Below the pieces are notes generated by a model. That model saw only the letters and a program-made list of their open reading frames with translations, did not search any database and was not told the DNA's origin. From contig JAFQJL010000025.1 in the NCBI GenBank assembly GCA_017414965.1, forward strand, positions 124,001 through 188,000: a DNA stretch of 64,000 bases. Reading direction: 5' to 3'. The translations under genes were made by a program, and so were the position numbers. This DNA is from Clostridia bacterium. GTDB lineage: Bacteria; Bacillota; Clostridia; Oscillospirales; Acutalibacteraceae. This document shows positions 56,939 to 64,000 of the stretch, one piece after another (the stretch's first letter is position 1; each line of letters begins with the position of its first letter).

Positions 56939-58762
56939 TTACAGATCGATGTCGATTCCGCTCTTTTCGTCCGATACCTCATTCGAAAAATCGCCCAAAC
57001 TCACATCGATGACCGGCTCTTTTTTCTCAACCGGAATGGCCGGAAAATCGTCGATCGGCGGCAGCAGGATTACCGTCTCCTCCACGATCACTTCTTCCTC
57101 CGTCGGCTGTTCCTCCGCTTCGGATTCGGCGTTTTCATCCGTTTCCTCAACCGGCTCCTCTGCCGCTTCCTCCTCGTTTTTCGGGAAGAACTTCTTCTGC
57201 ACGATCGGCCACAGGATCGGCCACAGCAACAGTACCACCGCGCCGAGAATCAACAGCGCGCCCAGCACGTACAGCAGGACGATCCACACCACCGCGGACG
57301 AGCCGCTGCCCACCGCGCCGGTCTTGGCAAAACCAATCAGCGCGTAGTTATCCAGATCGTTGACCGTAAAGGTCAGCGTACCGTTCGTCGCCGTCACCGG
57401 ATGCAGCTCGTACAGCGCATTCGAGCCGACAAGCGCCACCGCAAAGCTGCGTGCATCTGCCATGGTCTCCGGCACCGGAACGGTCACCGTGTAAGCCATA
57501 TCCGCCACACCGGTGGTGATCGCCGTGTCAACACCGGTTCCCACTGCCTGCAGCGCGAAGTGGAACGGCACCGTAACCGCCGAATCGGCCTTCATACCGG
57601 CAAAATCCTTGTTGCCCTTCATCGCGGCTTCGAGCATCGCCGCATCAACCGTCACATCCGTGGCAGCCTCCAATTTCGCAAAGATCGCACCTTGGTGCGC
57701 TTCGGCCAGATCATCGTAATTCTGCTTCGAAAGCTTCACTTTTGCCGCGCCGGCAAAGGTGCTGTAATCGCTCATACCCATCGCCGAAAGCAGATTGGTA
57801 TCGACGATCACGTCGGTCCAAACCGCGTCCGCCTCCACCGCCGTGGTCAAGGTGTTATACACCGTCGCATTGGTGGTGCCCGCCGTATGCGAGCCGGCGG
57901 TCGGCAGGGTCGTTTCGGTCGTCTCACCGGCAGACGTCGTCGTCTTGCCCGACTGGGACGTCAGCGCCACCTGCTTGGTGCCGGTCGCTCCGTTGTAGGT
58001 CACGCCGGCGATGGTGGCGGTATCAAACACGCACTTGACCGTGACGGCCTTATCACTCGGCAGCACGCCGTTGAAGGTAACGGTGCCGTCGCTGTTGGTC
58101 TTTTGCGGCGCATAGGTACGCTCGCCCACCGTGAGGGAAATGCTGGCGTTGGCCACCGGCAGCTTGAAGGTTTTGTCGTACAGATACGCCACAACGTTCT
58201 TGCCGGAGACCGAGATCTGCATCAGCGTATCCACCGTGCCGGTGCGCGTGTAAGAAAACGGCACGCTACCCTTAGCAAACACCAACGTCGCCGAACGAGT
58301 GCCAAACGGCAATTTGCTCTGCGCCACGATCGCCTTGCCGCCGCTCACGCTATCCAACGCAATGTTCTTGCCGGCCGCCACGATCGAGGTCGGTGCCGAG
58401 CCGTCCGCGGAGGTGTACACGATCTCCATAATGCGGCTGCTGATCATGGTCACGCTCTGCACCCGCACCGAGAAACCGGCCGCCGTCGAACCGGTGGTCG
58501 TAGTGGTAGAAGCCGCCGTCGAGCCGGTGGTCGAGCTCGCCGCCGTCGAAGCGGTGGTCGACTCGGTCGTCGACGCCGTCGTCGAGCTGGTAGTCGATTC
58601 CGTGGTGCTCTCCGTCTCACTCGCCGAGGTGGAACTCTCCGTAGAGTCCGACGACGAGGTGGTTTCGGTGTTCGACGGATCCGTTTCGTCCGCCAGTACG
58701 CTCATCACGCCGACGTTTAACAGCAGCAACACCGCCAACAACATGGCCACATACTTTTTCAT
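56939..58762 (-). CDS. Large Ser/Thr-rich surface protein with C-terminal membrane anchor and acidic tail
   Basis: 607 residues, not a recognised family. Signal peptide (MLLAVLLLLNVGVMSVLADE), a Ser/Thr/Glu-rich stalk (~30-95), then beta-rich extracellular parts. One segment looks like an Ig-like or Cna-B-like fold (LPVANASISLTVGERTYAPQ then KTNSDGTVTFNGVLP). A large domain follows, ending LYELHPVTATNGTLTFTVND. One long membrane segment (VVWIVLLYVLGALLILGAVV, ~490-520) precedes a ~85-residue cytosolic tail very rich in Glu and Asp. There is no LPXTG motif. It is transcribed alone. Possible roles are adhesion or signalling, both inferred. Confidence 0.8.
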   Translation of the reverse strand: MKKYVAMLLAVLLLLNVGVMSVLADETDPSNTETTSSSDSTESSTSASETESTTESTTSSTTASTTESTTASTAASSTTGSTAASTTTTTGSTAAGFSVRVQSVTMISSRIMEIVYTSADGSAPTSIVAAGKNIALDSVSGGKAIVAQSKLPFGTRSATLVFAKGSVPFSYTRTGTVDTLMQISVSGKNVVAYLYDKTFKLPVANASISLTVGERTYAPQKTNSDGTVTFNGVLPSDKAVTVKCVFDTATIAGVTYNGATGTKQVALTSQSGKTTTSAGETTETTLPTAGSHTAGTTNATVYNTLTTAVEADAVWTDVIVDTNLLSAMGMSDYSTFAGAAKVKLSKQNYDDLAEAHQGAIFAKLEAATDVTVDAAMLEAAMKGNKDFAGMKADSAVTVPFHFALQAVGTGVDTAITTGVADMAYTVTVPVPETMADARSFAVALVGSNALYELHPVTATNGTLTFTVNDLDNYALIGFAKTGAVGSGSSAVVWIVLLYVLGALLILGAVVLLLWPILWPIVQKKFFPKNEEEAAEEPVEETDENAESEAEEQPTEEEVIVEETVILLPPIDDFPAIPVEKKEPVIDVSLGDFSNEVSDEKSGIDIDL

Positions 58763-58815
58763 AATGACAACTCCTCCTTTTCAGGTGAGAAAGCTTGATA
58801 GCTACAATCAAAATT

Positions 58816-58844
58816 AGTATATCATACTCCTACCGAAAAGTAAA
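58816..58844 (-). promoter_or_regulatory. Promoter of the surface-protein gene
   Basis: Minus strand: TTTACT, 17-base spacer, TATACT; the start codon is about 50 bases downstream after GGAGGAG. The stretch 58845-58980 shows no further signal. Confidence 0.62.
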
Positions 58845-58980
58845 CCATCCGTCGACAAAAAATTGCAAACAAAAAACGGGGCTCTATTTCGTTTGATTAT
58901 ACATATTCCTTATCCGTTATACAACGCATTTTGAAAAATTTCCGTCCGGCATCTTTTTTCGCAAAAGTGTAAATTTAGGC

Positions 58981-59009
58981 TTGACAATGACAACAAGTTG
59001 ATTTATAAT
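58981..59009 (+). promoter_or_regulatory. Perfect consensus promoter of tRNA-Ala
   Basis: TTGACA, 17-base spacer, TATAAT, ending 23 bases before the tRNA 5' end. Both hexamers and the spacing are ideal, as often seen for stable RNA genes. Confidence 0.88.
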
Positions 59010-59032
59010 AGGAAAGCACGAAAAAAACAAAC

Positions 59033-59108
59033 GGGGAATTAGCTCAGCTGGGAGAGCGCCAGGTTCGCAATCTGGAGGTCAGGGGTTCGATCCCCCTATT
59101 CTCCACCA
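59033..59108 (+). tRNA. trnA: tRNA-Ala (anticodon CGC)
   Basis: 76-base cloverleaf. Acceptor GGGGAAT/ATTCTCC with the G3-U70 pair that defines alanine tRNAs, D arm GCTCAGCTGGGAGAGC, anticodon loop TTCGCAA (CGC), T arm GGGGTTCGATCCCCC, A discriminator, encoded CCA. A single-gene transcript with its own terminator. Confidence 0.94.
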
Positions 59109-59146
59109 AAAAAAGACAGGTTTCATTTGAAACCTGTCTTTTTTTA
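59108..59146 (+). terminator. Terminator of tRNA-Ala
   Basis: Stem AAAAAGACAGGTTTC and complement with 4-base loop and T7 tract, directly at the tRNA 3' end. Confidence 0.92.
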
Positions 59147-59262
59147 TGCGCTGACGGAAGTGTACTTTTTTAATTAAAAAGTTCGTTTTTTTAAGAAATC
59201 CCATTTTCCTATTCCCTTTTTCAAGAATAAATGGTATAAAAAGACTAAAGGAGGGCTGCTTT

Positions 59263-61641
59263 ATGAACAACTTTCTGAAAACCTTCAAAAATCCCCCCAG
59301 AGAATACAGCATGGCGCCGTTTTGGTTCCTCAACGACGATCTGGATCCGGATCATTTGCGTTATCAACTGGACGAAATGGCCGCCAAGGGCGTCTACGAG
59401 TGCGTTCTCCACGCGCGCAAGGGACTGACCGTCCCCTATTTGAGCGAGGAGTGGTTTGACCGCATCGGCGTCATTTTGGAGAAAGCGCAGGCGCTTGGCA
59501 TGCGCGTGTGGATCTACGACGAGGACAACTGGCCGAGCGGATACGCCGGCGGTCGCGTGGTGGCATCCAACCCCGATTTCGCGGCCGAGTGCCTCACACT
59601 GGACAAGATCGTGCCGGTGCTGGGCAAACCGTTGGTCATTCCGGACGTTCCGGGCAAGCGTCTTGAGCGTGTGGTTGCCGTACACCGCAACGAAGAATTT
59701 TTCGACATTACCGGTCAGGAATGGGCTTCCCCGGAGTTGCAATACGAGGTGTACGTGTTCCGTTCGGAGAAGAACAAACACCATCCGGCGTACAGCGACC
59801 AGCCGTACATCAATTTGATGAACAAGGACGCTGTGGCCAAGTTCATTGAGGTCACCCACGCAGAGTACAAAAAACGCTTTCCGAAGCATTGGGGCACGAC
59901 CATCAAGGGCTTCTTCACCGACGAGCCCGGATTCTATCAAAACTATCTCTACCAGACCTACAACCTCAACACCATCCCGTGGTGTGCGGATTTTTCGGAT
60001 TACTTCAAAAAGATCAAGGGCTACGACATTATGCTCTATCTCTGCTCACTTTGGGATGATATGGGCGAGTTGTCGCACAAAACGCGCATCGATTATTTCG
60101 ACGTGATGACCAAGCTCTACAACGAGAGCTTCTTTAAGCAGCTGCAAGACTTTTTGTCGGCGGACGGCTTGGTATCCATCGGTCACTTGCATCAGGAAGA
60201 GCATTTCAACAACACCGTGCAAATGGAAGGCGATTTCTTTGCGGATATGCAGTATCTCGACTACGCCGGCATCGACCGCATCGACCGCGAGCGCGAGCGC
60301 GTGACCGAAAAGCTCGGCTCCTCCGCTATGCACCTGCAAAACAAGAAGTTCTGCTTCTCGGAAACGTACGGTTGCTTCGGCTGGGGTCTGACCATGGACG
60401 AGATCAAGCGCGAGTTGGATTGGCAGTACGTACAGGGCGTCAACAAAATGGTGCCGCACGCGTTTTTCTCCTCGATTGAGGGATTCCGCGTGAACGAATG
60501 CCCGCCTTCGTTCTTCACACAAAACCCCTTCTGGCCGTATTTTAAGAAATTTGCCGATTACACCACGCGCTTGTCGTATGCGCTCAGCGAGGGCGATTTC
60601 GCCGCCAACGTGCTGGTGTATTACCCCATCAAGAGCTGCTGGAAGGAATTCCAGCCGCTGGATACCCATAAGATTCGCCTGCTGGACGATGCGTTTATTC
60701 GCACCTCGCATTATTTGCTCACCCACCAGATCGACTTCGACTTTGTTGACGACGATTCGCTGGTTTCGGCCAAGCAAGAGGGCGATCAACTACACATCCA
60801 CCGTACCGCCTACAAAGCGGTAATCGTGCCGCCGATCACCTATCTGCCGCCCGAAACCGAGCAGGCGTTGCTTGCTTTCGCCAAAAACGGTGGTCTGGTG
60901 ATTGATCTGTCGGACAGCGGTCTGCTCGACCATCTGCCGACGCGGCATTCGCTGTCGCTTGCAGACCTGCCGGCGTTTAGCGCCGATCACGAATTGGCCG
61001 ATCTGCGCCTACTGCTTCCCAGCGAACACTTCAAGTACCAACACCGTCGCGTTGAAGGCGGCGAGTTGTACTTCATCACCGGCGAGAGTGACGAGGAAGC
61101 CTTGCTCACCGCCGAGCTCAAGGCCGCCGGCACCTGCTACCGATTGGATCCGGTTACCGGTGATGCCACGCCGTTTGAAACCGTACAGCAGGGCGACCGC
61201 ACCGTCATCACCTATCGGATGCAGCCGTCGGAATCGCTTCTCTTGTATTTCCTCGATACGCCGTCGCAGGAAATTCCGCTGGAAAATTGGGAAGTCGTGT
61301 TGCCGGACGGCAAGACGGTAAAAACACCGCCCTGCACCTTCGACAAGCTCGGACTGGAAACATATTCCGGCGCCGTCGAGTATCGCGCGACGTTCTCCGC
61401 CACCGGCGGTCAGCTGACGTTGGATCTGGGTGACGTTCGCGAGATCGCCGAGGTGATCGTCAACGGAACCGCCGTAGACACCCTGTTGTGGAAGCCTTAT
61501 CGCCTCAACATCGGCGGCTACACGGTCATGGGCGAAAACACCTTGTCGATCAAGGTAAGCAACACACCTGCCAACGCCTTGACCGCCCATCACCCACTTT
61601 CGGGTCTGGCATCGACTCCTCACCTTTGGATCGAAAAGTAA
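59263..61641 (+). CDS. GH106-like glycoside hydrolase (alpha-L-rhamnosidase family)
   Basis: 792 residues without signal peptide, so probably cytosolic. N-terminal barrel signature APFWFLNDDLDPDHLRYQLD, VLHARKGLTVPYLSEEWFD and RVWIYDEDNWPSGYAGGRVV; acidic motif KGFFTDEPGFYQNY; SIGHLHQEEHFNN; CFSETYGCFGWGLTMDEIKR. A C-terminal beta-sandwich (LTLDLGDVREIAEVIVNGTA) resembles the galactose-binding module of GH106. The family removes alpha-L-rhamnose from glycans, but the exact specificity here is not proven. GGAGG is 7 bases ahead of the ATG. The AraC gene downstream is probably its regulator. Confidence 0.78.
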   Translation: MNNFLKTFKNPPREYSMAPFWFLNDDLDPDHLRYQLDEMAAKGVYECVLHARKGLTVPYLSEEWFDRIGVILEKAQALGMRVWIYDEDNWPSGYAGGRVVASNPDFAAECLTLDKIVPVLGKPLVIPDVPGKRLERVVAVHRNEEFFDITGQEWASPELQYEVYVFRSEKNKHHPAYSDQPYINLMNKDAVAKFIEVTHAEYKKRFPKHWGTTIKGFFTDEPGFYQNYLYQTYNLNTIPWCADFSDYFKKIKGYDIMLYLCSLWDDMGELSHKTRIDYFDVMTKLYNESFFKQLQDFLSADGLVSIGHLHQEEHFNNTVQMEGDFFADMQYLDYAGIDRIDRERERVTEKLGSSAMHLQNKKFCFSETYGCFGWGLTMDEIKRELDWQYVQGVNKMVPHAFFSSIEGFRVNECPPSFFTQNPFWPYFKKFADYTTRLSYALSEGDFAANVLVYYPIKSCWKEFQPLDTHKIRLLDDAFIRTSHYLLTHQIDFDFVDDDSLVSAKQEGDQLHIHRTAYKAVIVPPITYLPPETEQALLAFAKNGGLVIDLSDSGLLDHLPTRHSLSLADLPAFSADHELADLRLLLPSEHFKYQHRRVEGGELYFITGESDEEALLTAELKAAGTCYRLDPVTGDATPFETVQQGDRTVITYRMQPSESLLLYFLDTPSQEIPLENWEVVLPDGKTVKTPPCTFDKLGLETYSGAVEYRATFSATGGQLTLDLGDVREIAEVIVNGTAVDTLLWKPYRLNIGGYTVMGENTLSIKVSNTPANALTAHHPLSGLASTPHLWIEK

Positions 61642-61647
61642 AACGCC

Positions 61648-61690
61648 AACAACCCCGTCTTTACAGACGGGGTTGTTTCTTTTTTCCTTT
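61648..61690 (+). terminator. Terminator of the GH106-like gene
   Basis: 13-base stem AACAACCCCGTCT / AGACGGGGTTGTT, 4-base loop, followed by TTCTTTTTT. Confidence 0.88.
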
Positions 61691-61703
61691 GTTTAATAAA
61701 TTC

Positions 61704-61732
61704 TTGATTTTTTGAAAAAAATAGTGTATAGT
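61704..61732 (+). promoter_or_regulatory. Promoter of the AraC-family gene
   Basis: TTGATT, 17-base spacer, TATAGT; GGAGGA and the ATG at 61774 follow. Confidence 0.65.
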
Positions 61733-61773
61733 GGGTAAAGATAAAAGATTTTTAATGTGTAGGAGGATGGGTT

Positions 61774-62598
61774 ATGAACCGCAGTCTGCAAATGTTTTCA
61801 CGCGATGATTTCGCCTATGCGCAGGCGCCGGGCTTTAATATGCCCAACGCTCACTACCACGGCTGGTACGAGATTTACTATCTCGCCAAAGGCACGCGCC
61901 GCCACTTCATCGAGACCTCCATCTACGACATCCAAGAGGGCGACATCATTTTGATTCCCGAAATGACGGTGCACCAGACTATGCGTGTCCCCGGCAGCGA
62001 CGCCGGCGAGCAGCACGTGCGCTATCTGCTCTCCCCTTACAAAGCAGACATTCCGCCGGTGTTTTTGCCGTTGTTTGACAAACACCATTATCGTCTGCCG
62101 AAGCCGTTGCAAAAACGCATCCAGCAGTGCTTTGAGGACTTAAATGAAGCGCCGCAAAAGCACGGTCAGTACTACTCCTATTACATCAATGCCAACCTCA
62201 TCAAGATTCTATCGCTGCTAGCGATGGCGGACGCTCAACAGCCGGCCGTGACGCTATCTGCGTTGGATTCGCGGATGCACAAGGCGGCCGAATACGTAAA
62301 AGAGCATTGTTGCGAACAACTGACATTGGCGGCCGTGGCAAAGGAATTCGGCTACACGAAAGAATATTTTTCCTCGGCGTTTAAGCGGTCTACCGGCTTC
62401 GGTTTCAGCGAATATCTCAACCATATGCGCATTTCCAAGGCGGTGCATTTGTTGCAGACGACCGACTGGTCGGTCACCAAGCTGGCCGCCCTTTGCGGAT
62501 TTAACGACGGCAGTTACTTCGCCTCCGTCTTCCGTCGGTCGACCGGACTTTCCCCGCAAAAGTTCCGCTTGATGCAGGAATCCCTTGCTTCTGAATAA
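61774..62598 (+). CDS. AraC family transcriptional regulator with cupin sensor domain
   Basis: 274 residues. N-terminal cupin (FNMPNAHYHGWYEIYYLAKG, EGDIILIPEMTVHQT) that binds a sugar-type ligand. The two C-terminal HTH motifs are TLAAVAKEFGYTKEYFSSAF with KRSTGFGFSEYLNHMRI, and SVTKLAALCGFNDGSYFASV with FRRSTGLSPQKFR. This is the layout of regulators placed next to glycosidase genes. It probably activates the GH106-like gene (convergent arrangement with nagBA makes control of both possible). Confidence 0.92.
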   Translation: MNRSLQMFSRDDFAYAQAPGFNMPNAHYHGWYEIYYLAKGTRRHFIETSIYDIQEGDIILIPEMTVHQTMRVPGSDAGEQHVRYLLSPYKADIPPVFLPLFDKHHYRLPKPLQKRIQQCFEDLNEAPQKHGQYYSYYINANLIKILSLLAMADAQQPAVTLSALDSRMHKAAEYVKEHCCEQLTLAAVAKEFGYTKEYFSSAFKRSTGFGFSEYLNHMRISKAVHLLQTTDWSVTKLAALCGFNDGSYFASVFRRSTGLSPQKFRLMQESLASE

Positions 62599-62634
62599 AA
62601 AAGTCCCCGAAGGCGTTCCTTCGGGGACTTTTTT
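62597..62634. terminator. Bidirectional terminator between the AraC gene and nagB
   Basis: 17-base perfect stem AAAAAAGTCCCCGAAGG and complement, 4-base loop; T tracts on both strands. Confidence 0.92.
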
Positions 62635-62646
62635 ATGTTCGTTTTA

Positions 62647-63378
62647 TCAGCGATCCATCAGCGACGCCGAATTCTCGTCGATGTAGAGATACCAGTCGCC
62701 GTGCTGCTTGAGCATCGTCGCCGGCACCATATTGGTCAGCTCGCACGCCATCGTATTCTTGATCGCTTCCGCTTTCGCCTTGTGCGGCACGGCGGACACG
62801 ATAGAACGGCAGCGCATGATCTCGGAAACGGTCATCGAGATCGCCTGACGCGGCACGGCATCCATGTTCGGGAACCAACCTTCGTTGAGCTGCTGCTGAC
62901 GGCAGGTCTCGTTGAGGTTGACGGTGATGTAAGACTCCTGACGATCGAAATCCGCCGGCGGATCGTTAAACGCGATGTGCGCGTTCTCGCCGATGCCGAT
63001 CAGCGCCACGTCGATCGGGGCTTCCTTGTATGCCTTGGTGAGCTCGGCGATGTTGGCCTCCACGTCGCCCTCGCCGTTGACCAGATACAGCTTCTTGACG
63101 TTGACAAACGCATTGAAGCGATCCAGAATATAGCGGCGGAAGCTCGCCGGATGATCGATGCTCATACCGACGTACTCGTCGAGGTGGAACACCTCCACGA
63201 CCGACCAATCCACGTCCTCTTTCACCAGCGCCGAGATGGTCTCAAACTGAGACATACCGGTCGACAGCACCAAGCGGGCGCACCCTTTTTCCGCAATCGC
63301 CTTGTTAAGCAATTCCGCCGTTTTTTTCGCAGCCTTCTCACCGAGTTCTACAGCTGTTTTAGAGATATCCAATACCAT
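62647..63378 (-). CDS. nagB: Glucosamine-6-phosphate deaminase/isomerase (NagB family)
   Basis: About 243 residues. LVLSTGMSQFETISAL, VEVFHLDEYVGMSIDHPAS (Asp 72-type base), VALIGIGENAHIAFNDPPAD and KAKAEAIKNTMACELTNMVP identify the family. In E. coli NagB the active-site loop reads GVGNDGHIAFNEP; here it is ENAHIAFNDP, so the acidic residue before His is Asn and the later Glu is Asp. This is a recognised subfamily variant. Activity on GlcN-6-P is supported by the nagA gene just upstream. Start ATG at 63378, in-frame GTG at 63387 possible. Confidence 0.85.
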   Translation of the reverse strand: MVLDISKTAVELGEKAAKKTAELLNKAIAEKGCARLVLSTGMSQFETISALVKEDVDWSVVEVFHLDEYVGMSIDHPASFRRYILDRFNAFVNVKKLYLVNGEGDVEANIAELTKAYKEAPIDVALIGIGENAHIAFNDPPADFDRQESYITVNLNETCRQQQLNEGWFPNMDAVPRQAISMTVSEIMRCRSIVSAVPHKAKAEAIKNTMACELTNMVPATMLKQHGDWYLYIDENSASLMDR

Positions 63379-63426
63379 GTTGTTCACGTTCCTTTCGTTT
63401 CCTCTATTTGTTTCGCTTTCGCGATT

Positions 63427-64000
63427 TTACCGAATATATACCGTCTTTCCGCCGACGATCGTGCGGTGCACCGTGATGCGATCGTCAAACAACACCACGT
63501 CGGCACGAAGCCCCTCTTGCAGATCGCCGCGATCGGTCAGCCCCATCGCCGCTGCCGGCGTCGCGGTCGCCATCCGCACCGCATCCCCCAGCGGAATACC
63601 GGCCTCGTAGACGGCGGTGCGTACCGTGCGATCCATCGTGGCAATACTACCGGCAAACGCCGAGCGATCGGGCAGCCACGCCACGCCGTCAGCCACGACG
63701 ATCGGCACGCCGGTTTCGTAATGTCCGATGCGTCCGGCACTGCCCTCCGGCATTGCCGCGCCGCGATTGGAGTCGGTCACCAGCGCCATCCGGTTGGTGC
63801 CCTTCACCTTCCATGTCAGGTGCAGCAACTCCGGCGGCAGATGGATGCCATCGCCGATTGCCTCGGCGGTGATGTCGTCTGCCAGCATACAACCCTCAAC
63901 CGCACCGCCGTGACGGAAACCGTCCTTGCGGTTGACCGAGGACATCCCCGAATAGAGATGCGTAGCCACCGTGCAGCCTTGAATAGCCGCTTGCAATATG
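63427..64000 (-). CDS. nagA: N-acetylglucosamine-6-phosphate deacetylase, C-terminal part (cut by window edge)
   Basis: About 190 residues of the C-terminal half. VATHLYSGMSSVNRKDGFRH (metal-binding THLY region and substrate loop), GDGIHLPPELL, ALVTDSNRGAAMPEGSAGRI (catalytic Asp in VTD) and GDLQEGLRADVVLFDD are typical for NagA. It removes acetate from GlcNAc-6-P, whose product goes to NagB encoded 48 bases downstream. The frame is open to the right edge and the true start lies outside the window. Confidence 0.9.
   Translation of the reverse strand, partial: ILQAAIQGCTVATHLYSGMSSVNRKDGFRHGGAVEGCMLADDITAEAIGDGIHLPPELLHLTWKVKGTNRMALVTDSNRGAAMPEGSAGRIGHYETGVPIVVADGVAWLPDRSAFAGSIATMDRTVRTAVYEAGIPLGDAVRMATATPAAAMGLTDRGDLQEGLRADVVLFDDRITVHRTIVGGKTVYIR

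Overview
The window comes from a GC-rich, Gram-positive, endospore-forming anaerobe of the class Clostridia. It most resembles the Ruminococcaceae/Oscillospiraceae, though no species can be named from the sequence. The evidence is strong GGAGG ribosome binding sites, sigma-A type promoters, a cotJABC spore-coat operon, a clostridial-order rnfCDGEAB cluster, an ylxM-ffh-rpsP-khpA operon, and a dockerin-bearing secreted protein with a long Thr linker. Genes are densely packed, with many ATGA overlaps and back-to-back hairpin terminators. No rRNA, CRISPR array, insertion sequence or phage is visible.

Layout. 0-2.3 kb: glycogen synthesis (glgB, start of glgC). 2.3-10.7 kb: one long minus-strand operon with the Rnf ferredoxin:NAD oxidoreductase (rnfCDGEAB) followed by a duplicated lipoprotein, ApbE flavin transferase, a covalent-FMN protein, a NusG-II protein and a Gx (HepI-like) membrane protein. 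It looks like Rnf extended by a flavin electron-transfer module. 10.8-16.5 kb: ClC protein, CPA2 antiporter, pyrB with a PyrI-like zinc tail, flavodoxin-like reductase, DUF815 ATPase. 16.5-22.6 kb: HtrA protease with its two-component system (a shared promoter box links them), then a CpsB/CpsD/CpsC tyrosine phosphatase/kinase/modulator trio. 22.7-26.8 kb: TrkA-TrkH potassium uptake and cotJABC. 26.8-31.6 kb: serC-serA and leuA with a phosphatase-like gene. 31.7-36.7 kb: XRE regulator, ATP-grasp ligase, SRP/ribosomal operon, and a pyrophosphatase-like/Nudix fusion.

36.7-40.8 kb: ftsE-ftsX, an EnvC-like M23 hydrolase and an S41 protease homologue that has lost its catalytic residues, probably one cell-wall division module. 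40.9-43.8 kb: PucR-type regulator, ridA-ilvA. 43.8-49.7 kb: DUF512 protein, der, an M15 peptidase, trmFO, and yceD-rpmF. 49.8-52.5 kb: pgi with a small P-loop protein and a CofE-like ligase. 52.5-58.8 kb: DacA carboxypeptidase, a dockerin-SpoIID fusion, an AT-rich patch with two paralogous membrane proteins, tRNA-Trp and tRNA-Ile(UAU), and a large Ser/Thr-rich membrane-anchored surface protein. 58.9-64 kb: tRNA-Ala, a GH106-like glycosidase, an AraC regulator, and nagB-nagA (cut by the window edge).

The genes fit an anaerobic, probably polysaccharide-using gut or rumen bacterium. Energy is conserved through Rnf, glycogen is stored, amino sugars and deoxysugar-containing glycans are degraded, and cell-wall remodelling is well represented. 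Names come from recognised motifs and family resemblance. Regulatory sites were found by eye and are predictions.
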